5,801 nt of DNA from an uncultured Hymenobacter sp. (GCA_937871705.1 CALMOO010000530.1:1-5801), one strand, 5' to 3'; counted from the first letter of the stretch, positions 1 to 5,638 are shown. A program made the numbers and translations. The notes: generated by a model not told the origin, from the sequence alone.

Positions 1-33
1 GAGAGTCGGTCGCCGCCAACTTTAGTCCGCACG

Positions 34-79
34 CCCCCTGCCCCGCCCGCTTTGCTCAGCGGCCCGGCAGGGGGTTTGC
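34..79 (+). terminator. Rho-independent-type terminator of a gene left of the window
   Basis: A nine-base arm CCCCCTGCC (34-42) pairs perfectly with GGCAGGGGG (66-74). Inside it a second stem, CCGCT/AGCGG around TTGCTC, stacks across a small internal loop. The right arm is followed by TTTGCTCGTTTA, a weak T-rich tail, so it should act on transcription entering from the left. The short reading frame ending in TAG at 23-25 could be the tail of that upstream gene, but too little of it is present to identify. The opposite side has no T-run, so minus-strand action is less likely. Confidence 0.7.
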
Positions 80-231
80 TCGTTTACTAGCTTTTTATTA
101 AATAATTCCACATTACAGTATATGAAATTAAAAAAGATAGAAAATCTTATTAACAAATTTTGCCAAATTGCATAGTTAACAATCAAACAAAAAGTAAAGC
201 GCTAATTACAATATTTAAAACTTTGTTACTA
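80..231. other. AT-rich leader upstream of the dehydrogenase
   Basis: This very AT-rich stretch should contain the promoter of the following dehydrogenase. Two sites resemble the Bacteroidota -7 box TAnnTTTG with one mismatch each (AAATTTTG near 154-161 and AAACTTTG near 218-225), but neither has a TTG about 20 bases upstream, so I do not call a promoter. An in-frame extension of the dehydrogenase to a TTG at 160 runs through this stretch. It encodes lysine- and asparagine-rich sequence with no family resemblance and is probably not translated. Confidence 0.4.
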
Positions 232-1032
232 ATGCAAACAAAAGTGGTTCTTATCACAGGGGGGACTTCAGGCATAGGCCGGGCTTGTGCCATAGAGTTC
301 GGTAAAGTCGGGTACTGCGTTGTAATCACAGGACGTGATATCACTAAATTACAAGCTGTTGCGTCTCAATTGACTACTGCTGGTATAGAACATCTAACGA
401 TAGCTGCTGATGCAGGTGATGTTCAAGCAGCTAATCGAGCTGTAGCAGAAACAATTAGTAATTTCGGACGCCTTGACGTACTCATTAATAACGCTGGTCT
501 GAGCATGCGGGCCAGATTTGCTGATGTTGATGTGAAGGTGATTGAGCAACTCATGCAAACCAATTTTTTTGGTACTGTGTACGCGACAAAGGCTGCCCTA
601 CCTCATTTATTAGCTAGCAAGGGTACTATAGTAGGCATTAGCAGCATTGCGGGGTATAGAGGGTTACCGGGACGTACCGGCTATTCGGCTTCAAAGTTTG
701 CTATGAATGGCTTCCTTGAGGCTTTGCGTACAGAACTGCTACCACAAGGTGTGAATGTACTTACCGTGGCGCCAGGGTTCACAGCTTCTAATATTCGGCA
801 TACAGCTTTATTAGCTAATGGCGAAACCCAGAATGATACACCTCGTGACGAAGGTAAGATGATGACGAGTGAGGAAGTGGCGCATCATCTGCAATTGGCT
901 GTGGCTCAACGCCGTCGCACTCTTGTGCTTACTAGCCAAGGTAAACTGACAGTTTTCCTAAATAAATGGCTTCCGGGCCTCACAGACAAATTGGTGTTAG
1001 CCAATTTCCGTAAGGAAGAGGGCGACTTTTAA
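232..1032 (+). CDS. SDR-family NAD(P)-dependent oxidoreductase
   Basis: This is a complete classical short-chain dehydrogenase of 266 residues, a cytosolic Rossmann-fold enzyme that oxidises or reduces an alcohol/carbonyl pair with NAD(P)(H). The nucleotide-binding TGGTSGIG motif lies at residues 9-16. An arginine after strand beta-2 (TGRD, 33-36) suggests a preference for NADP(H). The structural motif NNAG is at 86-89. The catalytic tetrad is Asn111, Ser138, Tyr151 and Lys155 (YSASK), with the PG motif at 181-182. The C-terminal part, including DEGKMMT and LTSQGKLT, resembles a DHRS7-like SDR subgroup common in Bacteroidota; its substrate is not known to me. The ATG at 232 is chosen because it places the first beta strand four residues from the start, as usual for the family; no Shine-Dalgarno is visible. 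The gene stands alone and is AT-richer than the other genes here, which may mean transfer. Family assignment is very safe, substrate is not. Confidence 0.95.
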   Translation: MQTKVVLITGGTSGIGRACAIEFGKVGYCVVITGRDITKLQAVASQLTTAGIEHLTIAADAGDVQAANRAVAETISNFGRLDVLINNAGLSMRARFADVDVKVIEQLMQTNFFGTVYATKAALPHLLASKGTIVGISSIAGYRGLPGRTGYSASKFAMNGFLEALRTELLPQGVNVLTVAPGFTASNIRHTALLANGETQNDTPRDEGKMMTSEEVAHHLQLAVAQRRRTLVLTSQGKLTVFLNKWLPGLTDKLVLANFRKEEGDF

Positions 1033-1035
1033 ACC

Positions 1036-1051
1036 ATCAATTCGAATTGAT
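1036..1051. repeat. Perfect 16-bp palindrome after the dehydrogenase gene
   Basis: ATCAATTCGAATTGAT reads identically on both strands and starts three bases after the dehydrogenase stop codon. With no spacer at the centre it would form only a weak hairpin, and only AAAAT follows, so it is a poor intrinsic terminator. Its shape fits a dimeric DNA-binding site equally well. The palindrome is certain; its role is not. Confidence 0.6.
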
Positions 1052-1365
1052 AAAATCTATTCTGTTGTCAGATAAAGTTAGTGGAGCTTGATAGTAAAAT
1101 ATTAGTTATTAAGCGCTTATAATTAATCAAGAAGAAGTTGCTAAGCTTGTGTTTAGTTCTCCAGAATTGTCCTATGGGTAAGTTATAATCAATTAGAGCT
1201 GAAGACTCGATTTCAACTCTGTTCAGTACTAAGCTATGAGCCACACTTGAGCGTGAATATCAACTGGGCCCATTGTAAATAAATGTGAGTCTATATTATG
1301 GCTAAGACCTTATGGATAGGTATCAACTGGTGTTTCGACGAGTTATTCAGAACTAATATTATGTG

Positions 1366-1400
1366 CTTGACTTAAATACATTGAATGTAGTCGAGTCAAG
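1366..1400. repeat. 35-bp imperfect palindrome
   Basis: The sequence is symmetrical about G1383. Outer arms CTTGACT (1366-1372) and AGTCAAG (1394-1400) pair perfectly, as do inner arms TACATT (1377-1382) and AATGTA (1384-1389). Of 17 symmetrical positions only two fail to pair and one is a G-T wobble. No T-run follows on either side, so it is not an ordinary terminator. It could be an operator, or a recombination or resolution site left by the mobile element whose remnant starts some 200 bases later. Confidence 0.6.
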
Positions 1401-1595
1401 TGAAACAGGTTAGAATAGTATTTTTAAGTTGTTGTAAGTAGAAGGTTTATGAAATTTGACAGGTAAGTGCAGAGTGGCTGTACTCCTAATTATAAGAGTC
1501 AAAATAAACAGCTGCATTTTGCTGAGCATCAGCTAAATCGCGGCAGACGGAACAATACTGTTGTTCAATTTCTTCGGTTTTGATTTTGAGGAGTG

Positions 1596-2926
1596 ACCAC
1601 ATGCTTTTAGCTTGTACGTTGCAGAGGTACTCGCCTCGATGGCTCTATGAGCGTAGGTAGGCGTGAGTATTGGGATAGCAGGGGGTAGTAGGCGTTCATT
1701 GCCGCAGTAGTGCCAGCCCTGGTTGTGGAATGCACTAGTAAGCCGGCCGCATGCTGGTTAGCCAGCAGGATACGCTGTAACTGTGTCTTCATCTGGTTTT
1801 GACTGGAGCTACCTTGTATTTAGATGAAAATCGTTCATGCGCCTTGACCCACTGGAGTTACCAAAACCGGTGGGTCAAACTTGATCGAGAGAACAGGCAA
1901 ATAATGGCCACCGACCTAGCCAGTTCGAGCTACTTCGGCGGCTGGTCACGCTGGTAGCCCTGGACTTGGAAGGCTGGCTCCGTATTCAACGAAATGATTG
2001 AGTCACGGCCGCCTCGTTGACTAAGTCTTCAACAGGGCCAAAAGCCAGCAGCAATTTCAAGCCTCTGGCAAAGTCATCAACCAGCAGGTGCGCTTATTTG
2101 GCCGTATTAGGTAAGCCTTGGTTGAAGCCTGATTGAATGGGCGATGACCTATTCGCGACGGTTGAAACTGTAATGCACTAGAATGCTTCATGGCCAGCGT
2201 GAGTGAGCTTGGTAGCTGCCACAGCCGGCCTCAATTTTATGCATTGGGGTGAGAATTATGCCACCTTTCGCCATTACGCCTTCGTCTTTCTGGCTACGCT
2301 TGTGCTTTGCGCAGCGCGGCCAGGCGAAATCCATTAGTGGCTGTTGATGTGCTGCACTGTCTCAACGTCACCGATGTGTGCAAGCTGCCGGCAGATGATT
2401 CTACGGCCTTTATCAGCAAGCAGTGGCAAAGCTCGTGCTGACTGCACCAGGGCGAGCGCTGCGTCCTAGCCGAACTTAAAAAGCGCACCGGGTGGCCGAT
2501 ATCTGATTAGTTCGAGGATTCGGAGGAAAATTGATGCCGGTTGACTGCTTTATTACAACCTGGCAAGTCGCCCTTGATAGTGGCGACTAACGCCAAAGAA
2601 TACCTCTAGCGGAGGATGGCGCAGTTTGCGCAACATTTGGAAACGGTTAAATGCCTAGCCACGGCCGCGAGTTGCCGGATGCCAGCCCGACGATGCTCAG
2701 CCTGAAAACATCGCCCCTGGAAACCCTAGAGCCAGATGCTACCTAGATTCTGATTAACTAGGTAGTCCGGCTACTATCCCACATCAAGATTACTGATCTA
2801 TTATTGGGAGTCGATGAGCGCACAAGCTTTAGATGCCACTTCAACCACCTAAAAACCAAGGGCTCTGCAAAGGGCTACCCCTTGTTTGTTGCAAAAGCGA
2901 CTAAAAAAGGCTTTGCGTTGGCATAA
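1596..2926 (+). pseudogene. tnpA: Tn3-family transposase (tnpA) relic, heavily decayed and truncated
   Basis: Stitching plus-strand frames gives a consistent Tn3-type TnpA in the correct order. WLYERR at 1640-1657 matches the N-terminal region. Next come QFQASGK and QQVRLFGRI (2052-2111), then HWGENYATFRHYAFVFLATL and AARPGE up to 2328. After a frameshift, PLVAVDVLHCLN and KLPADD follow (2331 onward), then a region around FEDSEEN and YL*RRMAQ. A second frameshift near 2665-2672 leads to RELPDA, SPLE, ITDLLLGVD and HFNHLKT, ending in TAA at 2924-2926. Stops interrupt it at 2112, 2439, 2508, 2532, 2607, 2744 and 2759, several explained by single C-to-T changes such as CAG to TAG. Intact Tn3 transposases are close to 1,000 residues; this covers only the N-terminal and central part, and the catalytic DDE domain is missing. 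No resolvase gene or terminal inverted repeats were recognised. It cannot be functional. The 5' boundary is approximate. Family assignment rests on remembered motifs, not on a search. Confidence 0.8.
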
Positions 2927-2964
2927 ATTTAAAAGCCCCCTCAGCGTACTACTGAGGGGGCTTT
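2924..2964 (-). terminator. Intrinsic terminator of the tRNA-Lys gene
   Basis: A 13-bp perfect stem (2932-2944 with 2952-2964, core GCCCCCTCAG/CTGAGGGGGC) closes a seven-base loop. Read on the minus strand it follows the 3' end of the tRNA by two bases and is succeeded by TTTTAAATTTA, a good T-tract. Read on the plus strand the stem ends in TTT only, so it might also stop transcription coming from the transposase relic, but less well. Its left foot overlaps the last codon of the relic's final frame. Confidence 0.9.
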
Positions 2965-2966
2965 CG

Positions 2967-3039
2967 TGGCTCCGCTGGGATTCGAACCCAGGACCCGTAC
3001 ATTAAAAGTGTACTGCTCTACCAGCTGAGCTACAGAACC
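2967..3039 (-). tRNA. tRNA-Lys (anticodon TTT)
   Basis: On the minus strand this 73-base gene folds as a full cloverleaf. The acceptor stem GGTTCTG pairs with CGGAGCC (two G-T wobbles), the D-arm contains AGCTCAGCTGGTAGAGC, and the anticodon stem GTACA/TGTAC surrounds the loop CTTTTAA with anticodon TTT. The T-arm contains GGGTTCGAATCCC, and the discriminator base is A. It decodes AAA and AAG lysine codons. The CCA end is not encoded, so it must be added by the tRNA nucleotidyltransferase. It is transcribed away from the gene at 3121 and is followed at once by a strong terminator, so it is a single-gene unit. Confidence 0.97.
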
Positions 3040-3078
3040 TTTACTTTTGTGTTTCACAACCGCGGTGTGTTACCGTTT

Positions 3079-3108
3079 TTGTGGGTGCAAAAGTACAATG
3101 CTATTTTG
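3079..3108 (+). promoter_or_regulatory. Possible divergent promoter for the gene at 3121
   Basis: On the plus strand TTG (3079-3081) and TATTTTG (3102-3108) are separated by 20 bases, close to the Bacteroidota promoter pattern but with one base missing between TA and TTTG. Start of transcription would fall only a few bases before the proposed TTG start codon, giving an almost leaderless message. A perfect -7 box TACTTTTG also lies at 3042-3049, beside the tRNA 5' end, but has no TTG at the right distance. Either could drive the gene. Confidence 0.35.
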
Positions 3109-3118
3109 AATCTGACAA
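3088..3118 (-). promoter_or_regulatory. Bacteroidota-type promoter of the tRNA-Lys gene
   Basis: On the minus strand a -33 element TTG (3116-3118) is followed after exactly 20 bases by TACTTTTG (3088-3095), a perfect match to the -7 consensus TAnnTTTG used by the primary sigma factor of Bacteroidota. Transcription should start near 3080, leaving a leader of about 40 bases to be removed from the tRNA precursor. The element overlaps the probable plus-strand promoter of the gene at 3121. Confidence 0.7.
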
Positions 3119-3120
3119 CC

Positions 3121-3894
3121 TTGAAGCAAAAAAAACTCGTCTTTCTATGGCCTCTCAGGCTGTTTAGCTACTTTATCCTATTGCCTTTCTGCATATTGAG
3201 CGTAAATGCAGGGCCTTTAGTTTTTTCTAAAAATTCAGTGACGCTTCCCATCGTCAACTCGCAGCACGCTGACTCGCTATTCGAACAAGGACAGTATGGG
3301 GCGGTGCTACCCCTCTACCGAGCTCAGATTTGGCAGCAAAAGCAAGTATCGGTGCGCTTATTGATGCGCTTGGCCTATGCCGAACACCAGCAAGAGCACT
3401 ATGCCGCCGAAATACTCTATCTGAACATGTCATTAGCTCGGCAGCCTAGGCTAAGCACTTGGCAGCAGATTGTGGCCCTTGCTCAGCGCCAGCGCCTAGT
3501 AGGCTACCCCGCCACTTGGCAGCAAGATGTACGAGTGCAGGTGCAGCGCTACTACTACCCCGTACTCCAAAGTCTGCTTAGCTTAGCAGTGCTGCTCGCA
3601 GTAGGCCTCTTATTGCGCAGGGGCCGTACAGGCCGGGCTGGCTGGTTGGCCTATGGCCTCTACTTAGTAGCTACAGGGGCTTATTTGGGCTTGCTAAAAC
3701 CCACCCCAACTGGTATAGTAGCTCGGCCGGGTACGGCCCTCATGGATGGCCCTGGGGCCGGCGCGGCTTGGCTAAGTACAGCCGCACCTGGCGACCGACT
3801 ACCCGTGCTAGGCCACCAAGATATTTGGCTACGGGTACGCTGGCAAGAACGCGTCGCGTATGTACGCGCAGCCGACACCTTTGTCATTGAATAA
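3121..3894 (+). CDS. Exported membrane protein with TPR-like helices and C-terminal SH3-like domain
   Basis: I do not recognise a named gene, but the architecture is clear. From the TTG at 3121 the product has 257 residues. MKQKK and a hydrophobic stretch form a signal peptide ending at VNA (residues 28-30). A TPR-like helical region follows at about 49-121, beginning ADSLFEQGQYGAVLPLY. Two membrane segments lie at about 147-166 and 175-192, separated by an arginine-rich turn RRGRTGR. The last 60 residues or so (IVARPG, AWL, LRVRW, AYVRA) look like a bacterial SH3 domain. This order resembles BatE proteins of the Bacteroidota aerotolerance operon, but no bat genes are nearby, so that is only a structural comparison. 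The frame can be extended to a GTG at 3049, but that start is ten bases from the tRNA and adds a segment that would disrupt the signal peptide. The gene diverges from tRNA-Lys. A periplasmic sensing or scaffolding role is conceivable but unproven. Confidence 0.8.
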   Translation: MKQKKLVFLWPLRLFSYFILLPFCILSVNAGPLVFSKNSVTLPIVNSQHADSLFEQGQYGAVLPLYRAQIWQQKQVSVRLLMRLAYAEHQQEHYAAEILYLNMSLARQPRLSTWQQIVALAQRQRLVGYPATWQQDVRVQVQRYYYPVLQSLLSLAVLLAVGLLLRRGRTGRAGWLAYGLYLVATGAYLGLLKPTPTGIVARPGTALMDGPGAGAAWLSTAAPGDRLPVLGHQDIWLRVRWQERVAYVRAADTFVIE

Positions 3895-4233
3895 TCGGCG
3901 GCAACCGAATGCCTTTACCCCGCGCACGAATGACTCGACCCACAGGTTGCGCTACGCATTCGACCAGTCGCTCGACTAGCCTAAGCTGACCCAGACCAAT
4001 CTAATAATTACGCTTGGCTAACGGCGGCTGAGCCAGCATGTGCGCTTTTCAGGACGTGGATGAGTCGGCTAGCAGCTTATGCAAGCGCATCACCCTGCTA
4101 CACGACCGCCAGCACCCGGGCCCAGACACCCGCCCGCGACCGTCCAGCGCTAGAAACGCGTGTATATCGTGTGCTAGCTGCCTCATTCGGCCGACAAAGC
4201 GCGCCACTGGTAGCCGGGCGCGTTAACTAGAGC

Positions 4234-4252
4234 ACAGCTTCCACGAAGCTGT
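4234..4252. repeat. Small perfect hairpin
   Basis: ACAGCTTC (4234-4241) and GAAGCTGT (4245-4252) form an 8-bp stem around CAC. No T-run follows on either strand (the nearest is CTTTTT about 16 bases downstream), so I do not call it a terminator. It could be the remains of one, or a protein-binding dyad. Confidence 0.4.
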
Positions 4253-4541
4253 CCTAGCCCCGACCGCCTTTTTACAAGTTCATAACAGGGGGTAGAGGCC
4301 TCTGTAGTAGAATGGCTGGCCCATGACGCTACTAGTACGGGTCAGCTAACATCACCAGTCCGAATACCAGCTTTCAGCTTTCGTGTGATGATACAGTTGC
4401 TGTGGTGAGCACCGCCACCGAACCCCTGCCCCGGACACTGAGCGAGTTCTGGTAATGGAGCCTTATGGAGGAGCTAATGGCCAAAACCATCTGCGCCCGC
4501 GCAGCTGCTTTTTATATTCATAAATTTAGGAGATATACGTC

Positions 4542-4570
4542 TTGTCCTATACGCAATTGTCCTAAGACGC
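4542..4570. repeat. Tandem direct repeat TTGTCCTA with 15-bp period
   Basis: TTGTCCTATACGC (4542-4554) is followed after AA by TTGTCCTAAGACGC (4557-4570), so the same 8-mer and a similar tail occur twice with a 15-bp spacing. The 10-mer AATTGTCCTA at 4555-4564 occurs again at 1165-1174. Downstream, TGACAA (4575-4580) and TTGTCA (4603-4608) are inverted copies of each other. The arrangement resembles a regulator-binding site in front of a promoter, but the gene behind it (the hydrolase relic) is dead. Confidence 0.4.
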
Positions 4571-4794
4571 CTCATGACAAAAATCAGAAAATAAACAAAT
4601 TATTGTCAGTATAATACCATTGTTTTGGGATAAGATTTGCTTTCAGAAGCAGGAAGTGGTGTTGTGATGCCTATGACCCTGCTACCCTTGCGTCAGCCGC
4701 ACGTCTAGTGGGCTCCTGACACTGCTACCTGTTTTCGAGCTTCTTTAACGTGACCGCTGCGCCACGCTTCACAGCCAACGTCTTTGGGCAACCC

Positions 4795-5089
4795 TGGCCT
4801 GCTTGGTCCCAACCTGGCGTTTTCGGCCGATAAGTCGAGCGCGACTATCAAGCTGGAAGTCATCGTGCCCATTTTCATCGCCGACTGCCGACATCTAGCA
4901 GCTACTGGTGGGCAAGCACCGGACCGGGCCCTTGCAGCCCTTCGCAGCTAAGGCCGTGGTCACGGACACCAACTTCGGCCGGGTGCCCAAATGCTACATC
5001 GAAACGCTGCAGGACAGGAGCATGGGTCACGTCCTGGTTCCTACTTCGCGAAGCCGGCTGAATTGGCGGCCATTCTCAACAACTTATAA
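4795..5089 (+). pseudogene. Alpha/beta-hydrolase (esterase-like) relic, C-terminal part
   Basis: Three joined frames give the C-terminal part of a small esterase-type alpha/beta hydrolase. Positions 4795-4890 read LGPNLAFSADKSSATIKLE and VPIFIADC, the pattern of the cap region. After a frameshift, 4904-5030 read GKHRTGPLQPF, VVTDTNFGRVPKCYIETLQD, where the family carries its late beta strands and the T..FG.VP.YI.T..D motif. After a small deletion and another shift, 5039-5089 read SYFAKPAELAAILNNL and end in TAA. The usual SHSP segment carrying the catalytic histidine is lost in the deletion. Upstream DNA back to an ATG at about 4668 may belong to the same gene, but TAG and TGA interrupt it and the N-terminal catalytic half with its nucleophile serine is not seen. 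The gene is dead. Its stop lies three bases before the DUF302-like fragment, suggesting a former operon. Confidence 0.75.
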
Positions 5090-5092
5090 GCC

Positions 5093-5195
5093 ATGAACAC
5101 GCTCATTGAAGTACACCATCAGGTGGTGAAGGCGGCCTGGTCTTTCGACGATTTCACGCGCAAGCTGGAAGCTGCGCTGGGCTGCCTGGACCCGC
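5093..5195 (+). pseudogene. 5' end of a DUF302-like gene, truncated
   Basis: An ATG three bases after the esterase relic opens MNTLIEVHHQVV, SFDDFTRKLEAALG, which resembles the beginning of DUF302 proteins, small domains in which a strand is followed by the helix S/F-x-x-F-x-x-x-L. The similarity ends after about 34 codons, where the sequence passes directly into an alpha/beta hydrolase in another frame. The remaining three quarters of a DUF302 domain are missing. The literal open frame from 5093 runs on to 5548, but beyond the junction it translates the hydrolase relic out of frame and is meaningless. The assignment rests on a short match and is moderate. Confidence 0.5.
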
Positions 5196-5557
5196 TGGGA
5201 AACCACGGCCGAGGCTGCCAACTTCATCGCGGCACTAGAGCTAACGAAAATCGACCTGCTGGGCTTTTTGCTGGGCAACTTCGTAGCCCAGCAGCTGGCG
5301 CTGGCTCAGTTGGCGGCCATTGCATAGTGGGAAGCTCAGTCGACGGATTCTTACCCCTACCTGCAAGAGATGAAGCAACTCGTGCTGGTAAGTCAATGGT
5401 CAGAACGACCTGTTGTTTCATACGGTTAACTCGTTCACGCTGCAATAGCAGCTCCCGAATGCCCAGCTCATTCTATAGCCGGATGCGGGCCGCGGCTCCC
5501 TGTTTCAGTACCCGGAGTTGTTTGTGGCGCACGTCGTGCTGTTTCTGAAGCTGGTAG
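5196..5557 (+). pseudogene. Alpha/beta hydrolase relic lacking catalytic Ser and His
   Basis: The frame from 5196 reads WETTAEAANFIAALELTKID, LLGFLLGNFVAQQLAL, then TAG at 5325-5327, then continues in the same frame as WEAQSTDSYPYLQEMKQ. A frameshift at about 5391 leads to VNGQNDLLFHTVNSF, another TAG, LPNAQLIL, a third TAG, PDAGRGSLFQYPELFVAHVV. This is the central and C-terminal part of an alpha/beta hydrolase. The nucleophile elbow, normally GFSLGG, is GFLLGN: the serine codon is TTG (5268-5270), one base from TCG. The catalytic histidine of the DAGHGS motif is CGC, arginine (5491-5493). The acid-strand Asp in NGQND remains. The N-terminus with the HG oxyanion motif and the cap between LALAQ and WEAQ are deleted. 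It cannot be an active hydrolase. It is unrelated in frame to the DUF302-like fragment it abuts and directly precedes an intact hydrolase of related type. Confidence 0.85.
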
Positions 5558-5638
5558 CGCTGAGGCCACGGCAGAGCCATTTGGGCAGTGTTTTCAGTCC
5601 CGCTTGCATTTTTCTGTTCACCCTTACCTCCTTCTCTT

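Larger units (their letters stand above)
1033..1595. other. Non-coding, AT-rich stretch with palindromes; no gene seen
   Basis: No frame on either strand gives convincing protein here. The left two thirds are AT-rich like the dehydrogenase gene before it. It contains a perfect 16-bp palindrome just after the dehydrogenase stop, a 35-bp imperfect palindrome at 1366-1400, and the 10-mer TATCAACTGG twice (about 1257 and 1321). The last 80 bases or so may be the start of the transposase relic: ILLFNFF (about 1552-1572) faintly recalls the LLKFFQ-type motif near the N-terminus of Tn3 transposases, but this is too weak to include in that feature. Confidence 0.5.
3895..4640. other. No convincing gene; fragmented reading frames and repeats
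   Basis: Neither strand holds a complete gene. Two stretches look like worn coding sequence. On the minus strand a frame ending in TGA at 3884-3886, just inside the gene at 3121-3894, reads QLRLVERLVE and VGRVIRARGKGIRLPP, with stops at about 3997 and 4054. On the plus strand a frame at about 4333-4500 reads NTSFQLSCDDTVAVVSTATE and LPRTLSEFW, then TAA, then SLMEELMAK. I recognise neither. From about 4510 the DNA becomes AT-rich and contains a tandem repeat and an exact TATAAT at 4610-4615. The open frame at 4038-4226 shows no protein-like character. Confidence 0.4.

Noticed and set aside
160..231. N-terminal extension of the dehydrogenase to a TTG start
   Set aside because: The 24 extra residues are low-complexity, AT-driven and precede the usual SDR beginning, which fits the ATG at 232.
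1033..1595. CRISPR array or tandem repeat array
   Set aside because: Only two copies of a 10-mer and isolated palindromes are present; there is no regular repeat-spacer pattern.
1607..1792. Minus-strand open frame of 61 codons
   Set aside because: It lies antisense to transposase motifs on the plus strand and shows no protein character.
2294..2488. Minus-strand open frame of 64 codons
   Set aside because: It is antisense to the clearest part of the Tn3 transposase relic.
2331..2761. Programmed stop readthrough or an altered genetic code
   Set aside because: Frameshifts and missing domains accompany the stops, while the intact genes nearby use the standard code.
3681..3887. Minus-strand open frame inside the membrane-protein gene
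   Set aside because: It mirrors the SH3-like coding frame; composition rich in Pro, Arg and Ser is typical of a shadow frame.
4038..4226. Plus-strand open frame of 62 codons
   Set aside because: Arg/Ser/Pro/Cys-rich translation with no recognisable motif; competing frames on both strands are equally open.
4610..4615. TATAAT as a promoter -10 box
   Set aside because: The Bacteroidota primary sigma factor uses TAnnTTTG, no matching upstream element is seen, and the gene behind it is a relic.
5084..5445. Two minus-strand open frames
   Set aside because: Both are antisense to recognised DUF302-like and hydrolase text on the plus strand.
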